Below, piece by piece: positions 46,975 to 57,990 of a stretch of 64,000 nt of DNA (positions are counted from its first letter, which is position 1; the number at the start of each line of letters is the position of its first letter). The notes under the pieces were generated by a model, which made no database searches, was not told the origin of the DNA, and saw only the letters and a program-made list of their open reading frames with translations. The DNA comes from Chenopodium formosanum (lineage: Eukaryota > Streptophyta > Magnoliopsida > Caryophyllales > Amaranthaceae). Both the position numbers and the translations under genes were made by a program. The stretch is taken from contig CM044867.1 of the NCBI GenBank assembly GCA_024500155.1, positions 12,785,632-12,849,631 of the forward strand, read 5' to 3'.

Positions 46975-49327
46975 CTAAGGTGCCGGAGGTCGCAGATCGC
47001 GAGGGATACCAAAGGTATCAAAGAATGCCCTACTCCGCGGAGTATGCCCATCATCATCCCCTAGACCACCGGATGACGCAAACTGTAGCTCAGGGCCAGG
47101 CCACCCAACCTCACCCTGAAACCCGACGGAAAGAGGCTGAGGCTGCTGTGATGACGACCCAAACTCGTATGCCCCACCACCCATCCCACCTCGAACGCTA
47201 GGCTCGGTCGGAACATCCTCCGGCGATGACGCCGAGTCCTCTACAGCCGCGGCCTCGGAACGACCGCCTCGTCCACTAGAGGTAGTCCGGCGACGCCTCG
47301 AGTCGGACCTAGTAGTCTCCCTCCTAGGCTCGGGTCTCGACCGAGTGCGTGGAGAAGGAATAGGCTGCCCCTGCAAAAATAAATCCAAAGTTAGCCAACA
47401 TAACGAAAATAAAGCCAAAACACACTGAAAGTAAAATAATACCTCCTCAACGTCGTTGCTACGACAGGTAGCACGGTTCCGCAACCTCACAAGCTGGCTG
47501 CGAAAGGCGTCAATGCACCTAGCCATAGTCGTCACCACCTCGCGAGAAAACTGCCAAAAAACCAACCAAGTCAAAATAACAAACATAAAACCAGAGCAAT
47601 GACCACATAAAATGGTCTAAGTACTTACTCGAGTCTGGTGACGAGGGATGGACCGCTCCACAAACCGCTCCCCCTCTGGAGCAGGCGGAATGAGCTCCTC
47701 AATTGGTCCATACGTACCCTGGTAACGTATGGACATCCTAGGAGGAATGAACTCCCTAGGACCAGCCTGCTAAAAAACAGAAGGTCAAAAAGATACTTGG
47801 GGGCTACCTAAGACAAATAAAACTGAACAAACAATGACATACCGCTGCCTCCTCTGAAGGGACAGGAGCCGGCGCCAGCAGCGGCAACAGATCCTCCTCG
47901 TAGCTCTGCTCGAGGAGAATGAAGGTCCTCCAATGAGTACCTCGCGAGGGACCACCAGCACGATCCCGCTGCAAAGCATCATGGAACATATGCCGGGGTG
48001 GAGGAGCTGGGACTACGAAGAAGTCTGAGGAGTGCTGGATGGCTACCCGCTCCCCTAGGTAAACCACCGCATCGTATGTCCCCAGAAAATAGCGACGCTC
48101 AGCTGTGTACTGCGCCGCTAGTGGAGAGACAGGGAAACCAGCCCAAGGTCGGTATACCGGGCTAGGCTCCTGAAATATCACTAAGTAAGACACTAATGCT
48201 AAAAATAACGAAGTTCAAGTAAAAGCTAAAGCCAAAATCTCACCGAAAGAATCATCTCTCGAAGACGTAACGCCTCTGGCGGACCCCTGCGGCCTCCCCA
48301 ACTGGCAGCAATGGGGAGCACGCGGGGAGAAGGCCTCGCTGGCGCGAGAGAGGGGAAGTACTCGTAGAACCAAATCTACACAAGAACAAAAATTAGTGAA
48401 AACGTGTTCCTAAACATCTAAAGCAAAACCTAAGTAATGAAAACGGAGGCATACCTCTACGACCCTCCAGAAGCTGGACAGGGCGACCTCTCCAGACAGG
48501 GCTTTGTGGCGACAGGAACGCCGTAAGCCCAACAAGAAATCAGCATAGGCCATGCTGGCCCAATCATACGTCCCCACCAATCCTAGGTCGCGGACGGCAG
48601 GCAGGTAGTACAGCAGCACTCTACTACCTCGATCAGGGGAAAATGTCCCTGACAGCAGAATCAGCACAAAGATGCGTACCCGCTGCTCTCGGGTAGTCGC
48701 ATCATCCTCAAAAGCTGCAGCCAGTGTGCAGCGACGAATACATCGGGAACTCAGCTGTCCCGACTGAACCTTAGCCCGGGCCCGAATGACGATCGGCCCC
48801 AACAACTCCAAAACCTCTGGCGAGTAAACAGTAACGCCAGCATCGAAGGGAAGAGGAGTGGACTGAAAATCTAGCCCCGTGATGAGGCTAAAGTCAGCTG
48901 GAGTGACTGTCATCTCACCCCAGGGAAAGTGGAAGGTGTTGGTGGTGTCCCAAAAGAACTCCACCAAAGCTCGGACGACAAGGTTGCCCCCGTCGTATGA
49001 AAACATGGCCCGGGTGGCCTGCAGCAAGGGAGTCAACCCACATGACTCCCAAAGATGACGAAGCTCCTCGTCACGACTGATGAAGCTGTCGTACAAAGAA
49101 CCTATGGTGGAGTTACCCGAGCCGTGGCTACGGGTCCTCCCACTCGCCAAACCTCGTCGGACTCTCTCCGACAGATGATGAACCGGCGCGTGAAACAATG
49201 TGCGCTCATCCCAGTCAGGCATGTCGCCCAACCCCGAAGTAGAAGGAACGTCCTCGCCCTCGCTGGTGGGCTCGTCCTCTCGACGCGCGTCCCTCGACCG
49301 GGAACTCGAAGCACGTCGTCTAGCCAT
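46975..49327 (-). CDS. Antisense plant-mobile-domain gene of family C, six coding exons
   Basis: Coding join on the minus strand: 49327-48455, 48375-48244, 48169-47843, 47766-47629, 47550-47443, 47370-46975; about 657 residues. All five introns have GT...AG borders and lie in phase 0. Exon 1 starts MARRRASSSRSRDARRED and holds the plant mobile domain (PMD, aminotransferase-like) pattern: FHFPWGEMTVTPADFSLITGL, then LLSGTFSPDRGSRVLLYYLP. Exon 2 gives IWFYEYFPSLAP, exon 3 YDAVVYLGERVAIQH. The last exon is arginine/serine-rich, then glycine-rich. A noncoding intron probably lies upstream (GTAAGT near 49793 to AG at 49330-49329). PMD proteins occur in host silencing factors and in transposons; the function here is unknown. 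Confidence 0.82.
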
Positions 49328-49956
49328 ACTAAAGTTTGTAAAAATAATTAAACTTAAGTTTCTATGGTTTCTACAGTTCACCTAAGCCGCATGATACTAT
49401 GTTCGAGCAAAAAGTACGTAGTACTAAAACAGAGTAAGATTTCAAACAAGCATGGAATCATCTTTTGAGCAAACAAACAATTTCTTGCAAACATGTAATG
49501 AATATTTGTGACAAATTGCACCATAAAAGCAGTTAAAATACCAAGAACGACTCACATTGTTCTTCACGACCTTAAGAGGTCCAACAATGGTGATTTGTTC
49601 GTTTCTTCACCAAATTGGGTCAAACAAGTCTCAAAATACTCCCAAGGCAATATACAAACATAATTAAACAAATTCAAGGCATAAAATTTAACGAACAAAG
49701 CAAATTAAGCAATATAAGTTTCGAATTTTCGAAAAAAACGCAAACAAGAACAGCCAATTCATCAAAAACCGAGTAGAGTTTAAGCAAAACTTACATAGAT
49801 CGGGAAAATAGATGAGAAGAGCTTCGATTTGCAACAAGTTTGAGCGAATTCGGTTGAGAAATGAGCAAGAACGAGCAAAATGAAGATTTCGTGAGTTTCG
49901 TGAAGCAGAGCAGCGAAATGAGAAAGAAGAAGAAGACGGGTTTTAAAACCCCGATT

Positions 49957-50063
49957 CTATCGCCAAACGACAGAATTGTCGCGAGGCGACAGGCTCTGTC
50001 GCGTGGCGACAGAACCAAACGCCGGCGACAGGCGTTTTTGCCTGGCGCTAGTATGGCGACAGG
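49957..50063. repeat. Palindrome array upstream of the PMD gene
   Basis: Units begin at 49957, 49976, 49996, 50016 and 50036 (for example CTGTCGCGTGGCGACAG at 49996), then degrade. On the minus strand this is upstream of the PMD gene. A TTTTAAAA tract is only 9 bp away, and no TATA box stands at the 50-bp distance seen elsewhere. Confidence 0.85.
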
Positions 50064-50224
50064 GTTCTGGGCCCTTCCTTTTGGTTTTTTGGGTCCAGTT
50101 TAGTGATTTGGGTTCCTTGGTACGCCAGTTAGCCCCTTTAAGCAAAATTGACATGATTTGGTCAGTTCGATCAAATGCACCAAGTGATCGATTTGATGAA
50201 AAATCGTCTCACTTAATTTAAAGC

Positions 50225-50400
50225 GCCTAGGTATTGGCTTATAATAAAGCACCAAGATAATGGTTCAATAAATAAGGCACCAAGATAATGGTTCAACAAA
50301 TGAGGCACCAAGGTAATGGTTCAGGGCACCGAAGTATTGGTTCAATAAGTACACCAAAGTAATGGGTTATAAAGGCAAAAGCACCGAGGTGCCGGCATTG
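50225..50400. repeat. Degenerate ~30-bp tandem repeat
   Basis: About six units of the type GCACCAAGATAATGGTTCAA, each followed by a short A/T-rich spacer. Units decay toward the right. Confidence 0.85.
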
Positions 50401-50969
50401 ATATAATGATATTAAGGGTCAGTAGGTAAAGTGATTCTTTGGCAATGTCTCAACATAGAGGGAGATTGTTTAGTGGCGAAGCACGGTCAAGACGAGGTAA
50501 TGTCACAAAAGTGGAGATGGCGAAGTAAGGTCACCTTCGGCGATCCCTCAAGGTAAAGAAGAGATTGTCTATAGCGGCGACATACTGCTGTGGCGACGTA
50601 TAGCCACACCCAGGAGATGACGACAAACAGTTATTTTCGATGATGTTCCCGAAATACTGTGGAGGATCAAGGATTTTGAAGACGGCGACATATGGTTATC
50701 TTCAAGGATGGCGTTCACAAGGCACAGTGGAGGTTGTCACAAACAACATATAAGATAGAGCAATAGCAAAACGGTTACTTTCAGAGACGTGTGCTCGACG
50801 GTGCAAGATACGCGTTTCTTAACTCTTTTATCTGTTTTAACTAATGATTAGTTTGCAGGTATCGGCGTTATAAGAATGATTTGGAATTGCAGAACGTTTT
50901 GAATCATTCTCCGTCCCTATCGCTACTTTGACTATCGTTTTTTCGAAACATAAGTTTCTTCAAACTCAG
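50401..50969 (+). other. Family C 3' noncoding region
   Basis: No gene seen. Several GGCGACA/GGCGAAG words and CTCAAGG/AAGGTCAC repeats suggest a decayed repeat array. Confidence 0.55.
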
Positions 50970-50985
50970 TCAAAGTGGGGGCTTC
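50970..50985 (+). promoter_or_regulatory. Family C polypurine tract
   Basis: CAAAGTGGGGGCTTC directly precedes TGTAGACACCC, the start of the 3' LTR. The same tract, inverted, stands at 53608-53622 in element B2. Confidence 0.88.
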
Positions 50986-52907
50986 TGTAGACACCCATTT
51001 GTGTCTCCCCAAAACCAAACCCAGTGATGAATACCTTGTGCGTCGAAACATAATCGAATTAGGTGAAAGTGATTCGAAAGTTAAATGTTGCGGTTTAGTT
51101 TTAATTATTTTCTCTCTTCTCTCTGTTTTCGAAAATGGCTATTTATTTGAAAACGTCCATTTCAGTTTATTTTGGTCCATGATAAGGGTCCAATAATAGT
51201 GTAGTTGGATGGGGCTTGAAAAGACCTTTCCAACGATATATTATAAGCCCAATTCCGATGAATAATGAGGAAGTTATGGCCAAAATACTAAACTGGGCCC
51301 GAAGTTTTGTTTTAATACGGCCCAATGATCTAGAGGAGGGCCCAATGTTAATTATCATTCCTAAAGCCATTAGGATTAATTATAGTTTTCTAGAAGTTTC
51401 TAGAAAGTTCTTTTTAGTTCTAATATTGATAGGATTAATAATTAATTATCTTAAGGATTTTTTATTTGGAGTAAAAATATTATTTTATTATCCTAAAAAC
51501 ATATTTCATCTTTTGTACGGATTCCGTAGATCAAGTTGATTAAAGATCGGATTCTGTAAAAAGATAAAAACGCGCTTATACAGGCTGTCGCCAGACGACA
51601 AGTCTGTCGCCACGCGACAAACCCTGTCGCCTCGCGACAGACACTGTCGCGTCGCGACAGGGTCCAGTCCTGGCGACAGCGTGGAGTTTTATTCCTTATC
51701 AAATTCCGTGTTTTTCCGGATTATTTTCATTATAAATAGCGTCCGTATTCCTGTTTTCAAAATCATCAATTAACAATAATTCTTATTCTCTCTTTTCTCT
51801 CTTGAGCACTTTATGCTTTCTTTCTCTTTTTTCTAGTTTTACAATATTCCGCATTCATTAGACTTAGAGTCATCTAACCAAGTTCGAAGTTGCCTTCGCC
51901 CTAGACGTGCAAGGTTAATATTTTCTGAGGGTTTGGTCCAAAACTAGTCTAAACTTATTTTAATTTGATTCAATCTTAATTATTTAATTGTTCTTTATTG
52001 ATTTTCATTGAAAATTACTAACTTGTGTATTTTGTTATTAGAAAGAGGTACGAGGCTTCGAAGTAAGTAGATTAGCTTACTCTCTATTTCTTTCACAATG
52101 TAGAAAGCATGCTTATTATTGATTAATTCCTAGTATCATGTTAGGATGCTTTTAATGCTTTCTAGTATCATGTTAGGATGTTATTTTATGCTTTCTAGAA
52201 TCATGTTTAGGGTGCCTTTACTCTTTCTAATATCATGTTAGTACCATGTTAGGTTTAAAGCTCCGATCTTTATTGTTTAGTGACATGTTAGGATTTGTTA
52301 TTAATCTTGTTAGTATCATGCCTAGGATCTTGCTATTATTATTAAGCTTTATTATGCCTTATCATGCTATCATCGTTATTGTTATTTTGTTTATTATTAT
52401 GTTGCTTGATTATATTTTGTTATTGCTTGATCACGCCTTTTATGCAGGTTTAAAGGGAATTTGTACTTGAAATCACGCTTAATAAGATAATTAATAATTT
52501 GGTTTAGGCTAATGTGATTTTAACTCAAGTGATCGCCAATAATAGTATTATTTGTGCATTAATTCCAACCAACATAGATAAACAGGTTAGGATTAATATA
52601 CTGTTTGTATGTTATTCGAAAAGCGCGCATGAATACGAGCAGAACAAAGTAGAGGCCTATTTCATAGGGCGGGTCCTTTCTTTTGTAGACTGGATTCGTA
52701 CCCTCATCCCCGGACCCTATTTGGTTCAAGACCTTATGGAGTAGTTGACGGTCCTTTGGATTGTCTTTTGGGTACAAGTTCCTTAAAACTTGTTGGCGAC
52801 TCGTTTTAGCTCTTTGTCTTTCCCTTTGGAACGCCACCATGCTTTAGTGTATGATCACAGTGGGGTTCAAGTTTGGGGTTATCATAATGCTTGAAATATT
52901 CCCTACA
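50986..52907 (+). repeat. Family C 3' LTR
   Basis: The 1922 bp have the same length as the 5' LTR. Differences noted by eye include two adjacent bases near 51148, two in the GATATATTATAAG segment near 51235, two in the palindrome array, and two more near 52190 and 52663. The palindrome array is at 51585-51679 and TATAAATA at 51731-51738. Confidence 0.95.
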
Positions 52908-53607
52908 CCCGTACATCAGAAAGGAGGGGTTATTTATAAGAAAAAAGTGTTGAGGGAACACACGGAACCCTAAAATGACAGAAACCCTAAATAGTTCCCC
53001 GTGACACGGCAAACTGTACCGTGACACGGTAAACTCCACCGTCAGACGGGAGAGAATCCCGTGACACGGTGCCCTTTTGAGTGACGCGGGATACTTTTAA
53101 ACAAACGGGGGAAGAAAAAGCGTTAGGGTTTACACGGAAAAGACACGAACTGTACCCGTGTCACATCAGGTTTCCCGTAGCACGGGATTTCCTACCGTCA
53201 GACGGGAGAGAATCCCGTGACACGCGAATTCCTGCCGTGGCGCGGGACAGTTTTTGTCATTTTTCCGTCTAAATTCATTTTGAACCCTAATTTCATTCAG
53301 CTTTTAAATGCCGATTGATAATTTCAGGCCATTTTCAGATTTATTAAAAATGGGCTAAAATAATTAAAAAGAAATAAATAAAAGCTATGGGCCAAAAATA
53401 AATAATAAAAAAGGTTTTGGGCTGGAATTAAAACTATGCTTTTTACTAAACACCAAGACTGATCCATGGACTATTCAGAAATACGAATTTAATTAAATAT
53501 GATTTTTAAGCACTCTCGGGAATAAATACTGAACCCGACCAATAGCTGTGGTAAAAGGTTGTTCATCATCGGGTTTGGTTTTGGGGAGACATTTTTAGGT
53601 GTCTACA
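52908..53607 (-). repeat. B2 3' LTR, right portion
   Basis: Resumes at the second CCCGT and ends GGTGTCTACA. A minus-strand TATAAATA lies at 52931-52938. Palindrome arrays run from 52999 to about 53250. Element C therefore inserted about 19 bp downstream of this TATA box, next to the expected transcription start. Confidence 0.93.
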
Positions 53608-53622
53608 GAAGCCCCCACTTTG
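53608..53622 (-). promoter_or_regulatory. B2 polypurine tract
   Basis: On the minus strand CAAAGTGGGGGCTTC abuts the 3' LTR. It is identical to the family C PPT. Confidence 0.88.
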
Positions 53623-53834
53623 ACTGAGTTTGTAGAAACGTCAGTTTCGAAAACGATAGTCAAAGTATTCGAGTGGGACGGAGAATGATTTAAGACGTTC
53701 TGCGATCTCAAATCACTCTGTATACGCCGATACCTGCAGAAAAATGTTAGTTCTACAGATAAAATAATAAAGGGATAGAATACGTATCTGACACCAGTGT
53801 ATCGGTGACAAATGAGTTTGGAAGCTTCCTATGC

Positions 53835-54115
53835 TTGAAGGAATCCACCGGATCATGTTTCGCTGAAATGCTTTCCATGCCTGAGGGAAGCCGACTGATG
53901 AATTTGGTAGTTTTCTATGCTTGAAGAAATCTACCGGATGACATTTTCCATGCTTGAGGAAAATCGACAAATGATTTTGGCGGTTTTCTATGCTTGAAGA
54001 AATCCACCGATAATGTTTTCCATGCTTAAGGAAAACCGACAAATGAATACTTTCCATGCTTGAGGAAAGCCGATGAATGAATACTTTCCATGCTTGAGGA
54101 AAGTCGATGAGATGA
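53835..54115. repeat. Degenerate tandem repeat (TTTCCATGCTTGAGGAAA type)
   Basis: About seven units containing TTTCCATGCTTGAGGAAA or TTCTATGCTTGAAGAAAT, each followed by a CCGATGAATGA-type spacer; the clearest period is 34 bp. The core is an imperfect palindrome (TTTCC...GGAAA). Confidence 0.8.
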
Positions 54116-54169
54116 ATGAAATTGCAAGTCTCTGTGCATCGAGAACCTTGCGCCATGAAATGATGGTGG

Positions 54170-54423
54170 TTCGATTGTCCCCGAACGTGGGCTGTAGTTG
54201 ATCCGCTTGTCCCCTGACGTGGGCTGTGGATGGTCCGCTTGTCCCCGGACGTGGGCTGTGGATGGTCCGCTTGTCCCCGGACGTGGGCTGTGGATGGTCC
54301 GCTTGTCCCCGGACGTGGGCTGTGGATGGTCCGCTTGTCCCCGGACGTGGGCTGTGGATGGTCCGCTTGTCCCCGGACGTGGGCTGTGGATGGTCCGCTT
54401 GTCCCCGGATGTGGGCTGTAATT
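54170..54423. repeat. 32-bp minisatellite, about 8 copies
   Basis: GGTCCGCTTGTCCCCGGACG plus TGGGCTGTGGAT recurs every 32 bp (unit anchors at 54241, 54273 and 54305). Middle copies are identical; outer copies vary. No stop codon falls in any frame of either strand, so the long frames here (up to 373 codons on the minus strand) are artefacts. Confidence 0.95.
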
Positions 54424-54532
54424 GACACCTGCAAAATAAAATTTGCCAAGGGACTCGTATAGACCATGATTGACTCGACCAACTGACTTGACCAAGTTTG
54501 ACTTGACATGACATGTGTATGACTTGTGATTG

Positions 54533-54572
54533 TGTGTGTGTGTGTATATGTATGATTTGAGTGTGTGTGCAG
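54533..54572. repeat. (GT)n microsatellite
   Basis: A short GTGTGTGTGTGTGT run with TATATGTATG interruption. Confidence 0.85.
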
Positions 54573-54847
54573 ACACAAGCAAACTAAGATGCAAAAGCAA
54601 AAAAATTTCCGTCATTTTTGTCATGAGTAGAGGGTACCGACTTTCTCCCGAAAAAGAAAGACATGAAAAAGATTTTATTTTTGAACTTCCCTCGATGGGA
54701 AAAATTTGAAAAAGTTTTTGAACTTCCCCAAAAGAAAATAATGAAAAAGGGGAAGAAGTTTTGAACTTCCTCCTTAAGCAAGACGAAATGAATCGTATGA
54801 ATTGAATTTCTTGTCTTGAAAACAGTTTATGCATGATGCATGCTCTT

Positions 54848-55136
54848 TGGCTAGGAGGCTAAGGACAATTACATCATGTGACACGATAGATGAATGAACT
54901 TAGGTTATGGAGCTAAGCATCATATATGGTGTAAGAAACAATCTTGAACGCCACTTAGGTCTAGAAGCTAAGTACGTATATAGACGAAGTGATTATTGCA
55001 TAATGAATGTTGCTTAGGTCAAGGAGCTAAGCACGATATGCTTTGTATGATTAAAAATCACAGATATATAAATGTAACTCAGCACATTATGCGATGCATG
55101 AAACAATGAATATTGCTCAGGTCAGGAAGCTAAGCA
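54848..55136. repeat. Dispersed hairpin repeat (CTTAGGTC..GGAGCTAAG)
   Basis: Five copies of an imperfect palindrome of about 20 bp (near 54849, 54899, 54956, 55014 and 55117), spaced mostly 57-58 bp. Each has CTTAG or similar paired with CTAAG. Confidence 0.7.
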
Positions 55137-55459
55137 AATATACAATGTTTTTTCTAATGAATGTTGTCTTCAAATATGATGACATGCACAGTGTTGAAAC
55201 AAGATTTCATGATAGAGGGTTCTTAAAGGGAAGGATGATATGGCTATGTATGTGTGAGTGAAGTGTGTGAAGTGATACTGAGGTTGGCTGCAGGGTTGTG
55301 GTGATGGAAATTTATGTGAGAAGAGTCAAAGATGATGACTCTCGTTAGGCTGGGTAAGCTAAGTGATGTGGGTTCAAGCCCCCAAGTCTAGCTCTAAATG
55401 GGTAGGGATAAGCATTGGATATTCTTTGACTCGATCATGCACATATATGAATATGAATG

Positions 55460-55521
55460 TGGCCGCACCTCAATGCGAGGTTGCCTACGTATCCGTTAGG
55501 AATCAGGTCGAACGTAGCTCT
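55460..55521 (-). other. Conserved post-pol box of family B
   Basis: On the minus strand GAGCTACGTTCGACCTGATT, then a shortened spacer, GGATACGTAGGCAACC and GGTGCGGCC. It aligns with 44301-44367 of family C although B lacks pol. Confidence 0.8.
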
Positions 55522-56393
55522 AACCGAACCTTGCACAAGTGTATGTACACCTCAAAGAGGTCTTTCAAGGGTTGTAATGTGGTTAAGTTGATGGTTTAAG
55601 GAAGAAAGGGATAAAAGGCTCAAAACCCAAGAGAAACTCCCCCGAGATGTGAAATTGTGTATTTGAAAACTTTGAATTTGCAAGTTTTATTTTTCACATA
55701 TTTTTTGCTTTGAAATTCTTTTCTATCTCTTCCTTTTTTTTTTTTTTACTCTTTTGAATGAATGTAGGCAATCTCAGATCATGCGGTTTATCACTCACTT
55801 AGCATTCATGTTTCTCAGGCACGGTACCAAGCACTCGATGAGAGACGCAATTTGAGACATGTTCATATCGAAGACATTGGAACACTTGCCTTTAGACATT
55901 GTTTTTTTTATTTTATTTTATTTTATTTACTTTTATTTTTTATTATTTGAACTTGCTTTCTTACTGTTACACAAATTGCACATCTTTCCATCCCTGGGTT
56001 AAGTGAATGTGGGTTGAATAAATAAGGTCAATCGTTAGACGAGGCTCAAAGTGGTTGACGAAGAAATGGAATGAGTGTTTGAAAATGTTTTAAAGGAATG
56101 AATGGGTTGCAAAGGTGCCTCAAATCATGGGTGTACCTTGTGTTTAGTTCGGCAATTTTTCTTTTTTTTTTTAAAAAATGAGAATTGTTATGATCGAGAT
56201 ATAAAGAAATAATGCTCATTTTATTGATGGAAATGGTGAATAAGATAACAAAAATATCAAATTATAGAAAGATGAAATCTAAACACTAAACTTAGGATGG
56301 GAAATCTATGCTAGACTTAAAAGGGCGGAAAGGAAAAAATCATGAAATCTTGCACGAGGAGCTCGTCGTGCGCTTTGTCTTCATTGCTGCTTG
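55522..56393 (-). other. B2 noncoding region downstream of gag
   Basis: A/T-rich sequence with T-runs (about 55734-55749) and TTTTA repeats (about 55908-55945). No coding motif. Positions 56140-56393 match 1-254. Confidence 0.65.
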
Positions 56394-57515
56394 TCATTTT
56401 TTACCACCTGGAGGGACTGGAAGTTTGTTGGCATCAACAAGATCCTGAATAGCATCCTTCAAATTCCAGCATTGTTCGGTAGAGTGACCCCTTCCTTGAT
56501 GGAACTTACAATGGGCATTGGGGTTCCATTTGGCGCTCCTTTCTTCAGGTTTGGGCTCTGGAAATGGCCCAATTGGTGTGATCAAGCCTTGTCCGTAAAG
56601 GCGATCAAAGGCCGCATCATAAGTCATTCCTAAAGGAGTGTAGGTTCTCCTTTTCTTGGGCAATGGAGCATCAAGAGCTAATACTTCATTGAGATCAACT
56701 TGGCTTATATTGTTGGTAGTATTTTCCTGCTTAGAAGACGAAGAAGAAGGAAGGTCGTTCTTCTTGTTTTTCCAAGTGTTGTTATTGTTACTACCAGCAG
56801 TCTTTATTAGCTCGTCCTCGATATTGATGCCAATGTCATATACAGCTTCAAAAGTGTTCAACTGAAGAAATTTGAGATGTTGCTTGTACTTGTGAGTCAG
56901 ATTTTGGATGAAGAGGCGAATCATCTCTTTTTCTTTGGGAGGATCTACCAAGAGTGCAGTTGTTTCCCTCCACCTATTCAGGTAAGCAGTGAAGCCTTCA
57001 TTCTCTTTCTGTTTGAGAATTGAGAGTTCACGTTCAGAAGTTTTACTTTGAATGTTACACTTGTAACGGTTCATAAAACTGTCGGTGACATCTTGCCAAG
57101 TCGCAGTACATTTGGCATCTAGGGAATAAAACCATTGTTGGCAAGCATGTTCTAAGGAGAGAGGGAACACTGTAGGGAAGAGTGTTACGTCCAATCCCTT
57201 AAGAGCCATGGTTGCAGAAAAAGCCTTCAAATGAAACATCGGGTTATCAGTAGGCTTGAACTTGGGAATGTCAGCGGTCGAAAATTTCTCGGGAAGCCTA
57301 TCCCTTATGTTCAGAGAAGTGGCAGGTTGCTCGACATAGGTAAACTCTTCAGAGATCTTACTCATCTGTTCTCTGATCTTGTCTATTACAGCTACAGTGG
57401 CATTGCTTTGATTGTTTTGCTCTACTGTGAGAACCCTGGTAGTGAGTGCTTCCATCATAGTAGACAACCTTTCGATGGCCTGGTTCATGTTCTCCATATC
57501 TTCCTTAGTGGCCAT
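56394..57515 (-). CDS. gag: B2 Gag, intact
   Basis: An uninterrupted frame of 373 codons, MATKEDMENMNQ to LPVPPGGKK. A coiled-coil-prone N-terminus (residues ~1-55) precedes the Gag core (DIPKFKPTDNPMFHLKAF, CQQWFYSLDAK, YKCNIQSKTSE, FTAYLNRWRETTALL; ~80-215), then YDIGINIEDEL, a serine/asparagine-rich linker, TYTPLGMTYDAAFDRL and a CX2HX4HX4C knuckle (CKFHQGRGHSTEQC, ~333-346). It is homologous to the Gag of family C through its whole length. Intact Gag with no pol suggests particles could still be formed while enzymes are supplied in trans. Flanked by the palindrome-bearing leader. Confidence 0.95.
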   Translation of the reverse strand: MATKEDMENMNQAIERLSTMMEALTTRVLTVEQNNQSNATVAVIDKIREQMSKISEEFTYVEQPATSLNIRDRLPEKFSTADIPKFKPTDNPMFHLKAFSATMALKGLDVTLFPTVFPLSLEHACQQWFYSLDAKCTATWQDVTDSFMNRYKCNIQSKTSERELSILKQKENEGFTAYLNRWRETTALLVDPPKEKEMIRLFIQNLTHKYKQHLKFLQLNTFEAVYDIGINIEDELIKTAGSNNNNTWKNKKNDLPSSSSSKQENTTNNISQVDLNEVLALDAPLPKKRRTYTPLGMTYDAAFDRLYGQGLITPIGPFPEPKPEERSAKWNPNAHCKFHQGRGHSTEQCWNLKDAIQDLVDANKLPVPPGGKK

Positions 57516-57990
57516 TGGTTGAAAATAAATGGGAGATGGATTCTGTGGGGATGCTTGTGGTGGTTTTCTTGTACGCCTCTTAGGTATAAGAGGTTGGTGA
57601 GGTGGCGACTCAAACCGTAACAGTCTTCCCCTGCTTCTTGACCAAGTGCTGTGAAATGAAATAAAATCACTTAATTGTTTGACTCATTGCTCAAGATAGG
57701 AAAGGAAGGAAAAAGACATTTGAAAACAGGTGAGAAAACTCCACTCATTTTTTATTATGACGGAAAAGGGTGCATGAACCTAGTATACGATCATAAACGA
57801 CATGGTGCACGACTCAAGTCAGAACATAAAGAAAGTGTGTGGACTATACTTGACTCGTAAGTGACTAAGTGATATTATAAGACTCGTGGTATGATCGTAC
57901 GGCAAAATAGACATGTGAACAGTAACCAAAATGACTCATGCGAGGACACGAAAAACTTGACTGACGGCTTTTTTTTTTAAAAAAAAACCA

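Larger units (their letters stand above)
33880..52907 (+). mobile_element. Family C: Tat-lineage Ty3/gypsy element with two antisense genes, 19 kb
   Basis: The element is complete, with LTRs of 1922 bp each, TG...CA ends, a CCCGT duplication, a tRNA-Arg-type primer site and a PPT. Plus strand: gag, protease, RT, RNase H, second (archaeal-type) RNase H and integrase. Minus strand downstream of pol: a DUF7745-like gene and a plant-mobile-domain gene, both with introns. The second RNase H domain and the primer site place it in the Tat lineage (Ogre/Retand type). I count about eight LTR substitutions by eye. Despite that youth, gag-pol has two stops and a frameshift, while the antisense genes look open. 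Confidence 0.95.

Noticed and set aside
46975..49327. PMD gene as an independent host gene
   Set aside because: It lies between pol and the 3' LTR of one TSD-bounded element, so it travels with that element, even if it was captured from a host originally.
53713..54834. 373-codon minus-strand frame in B2
   Set aside because: It consists mostly of the 32-bp minisatellite plus degenerate repeats; openness comes from the repeat, and no domain is seen.
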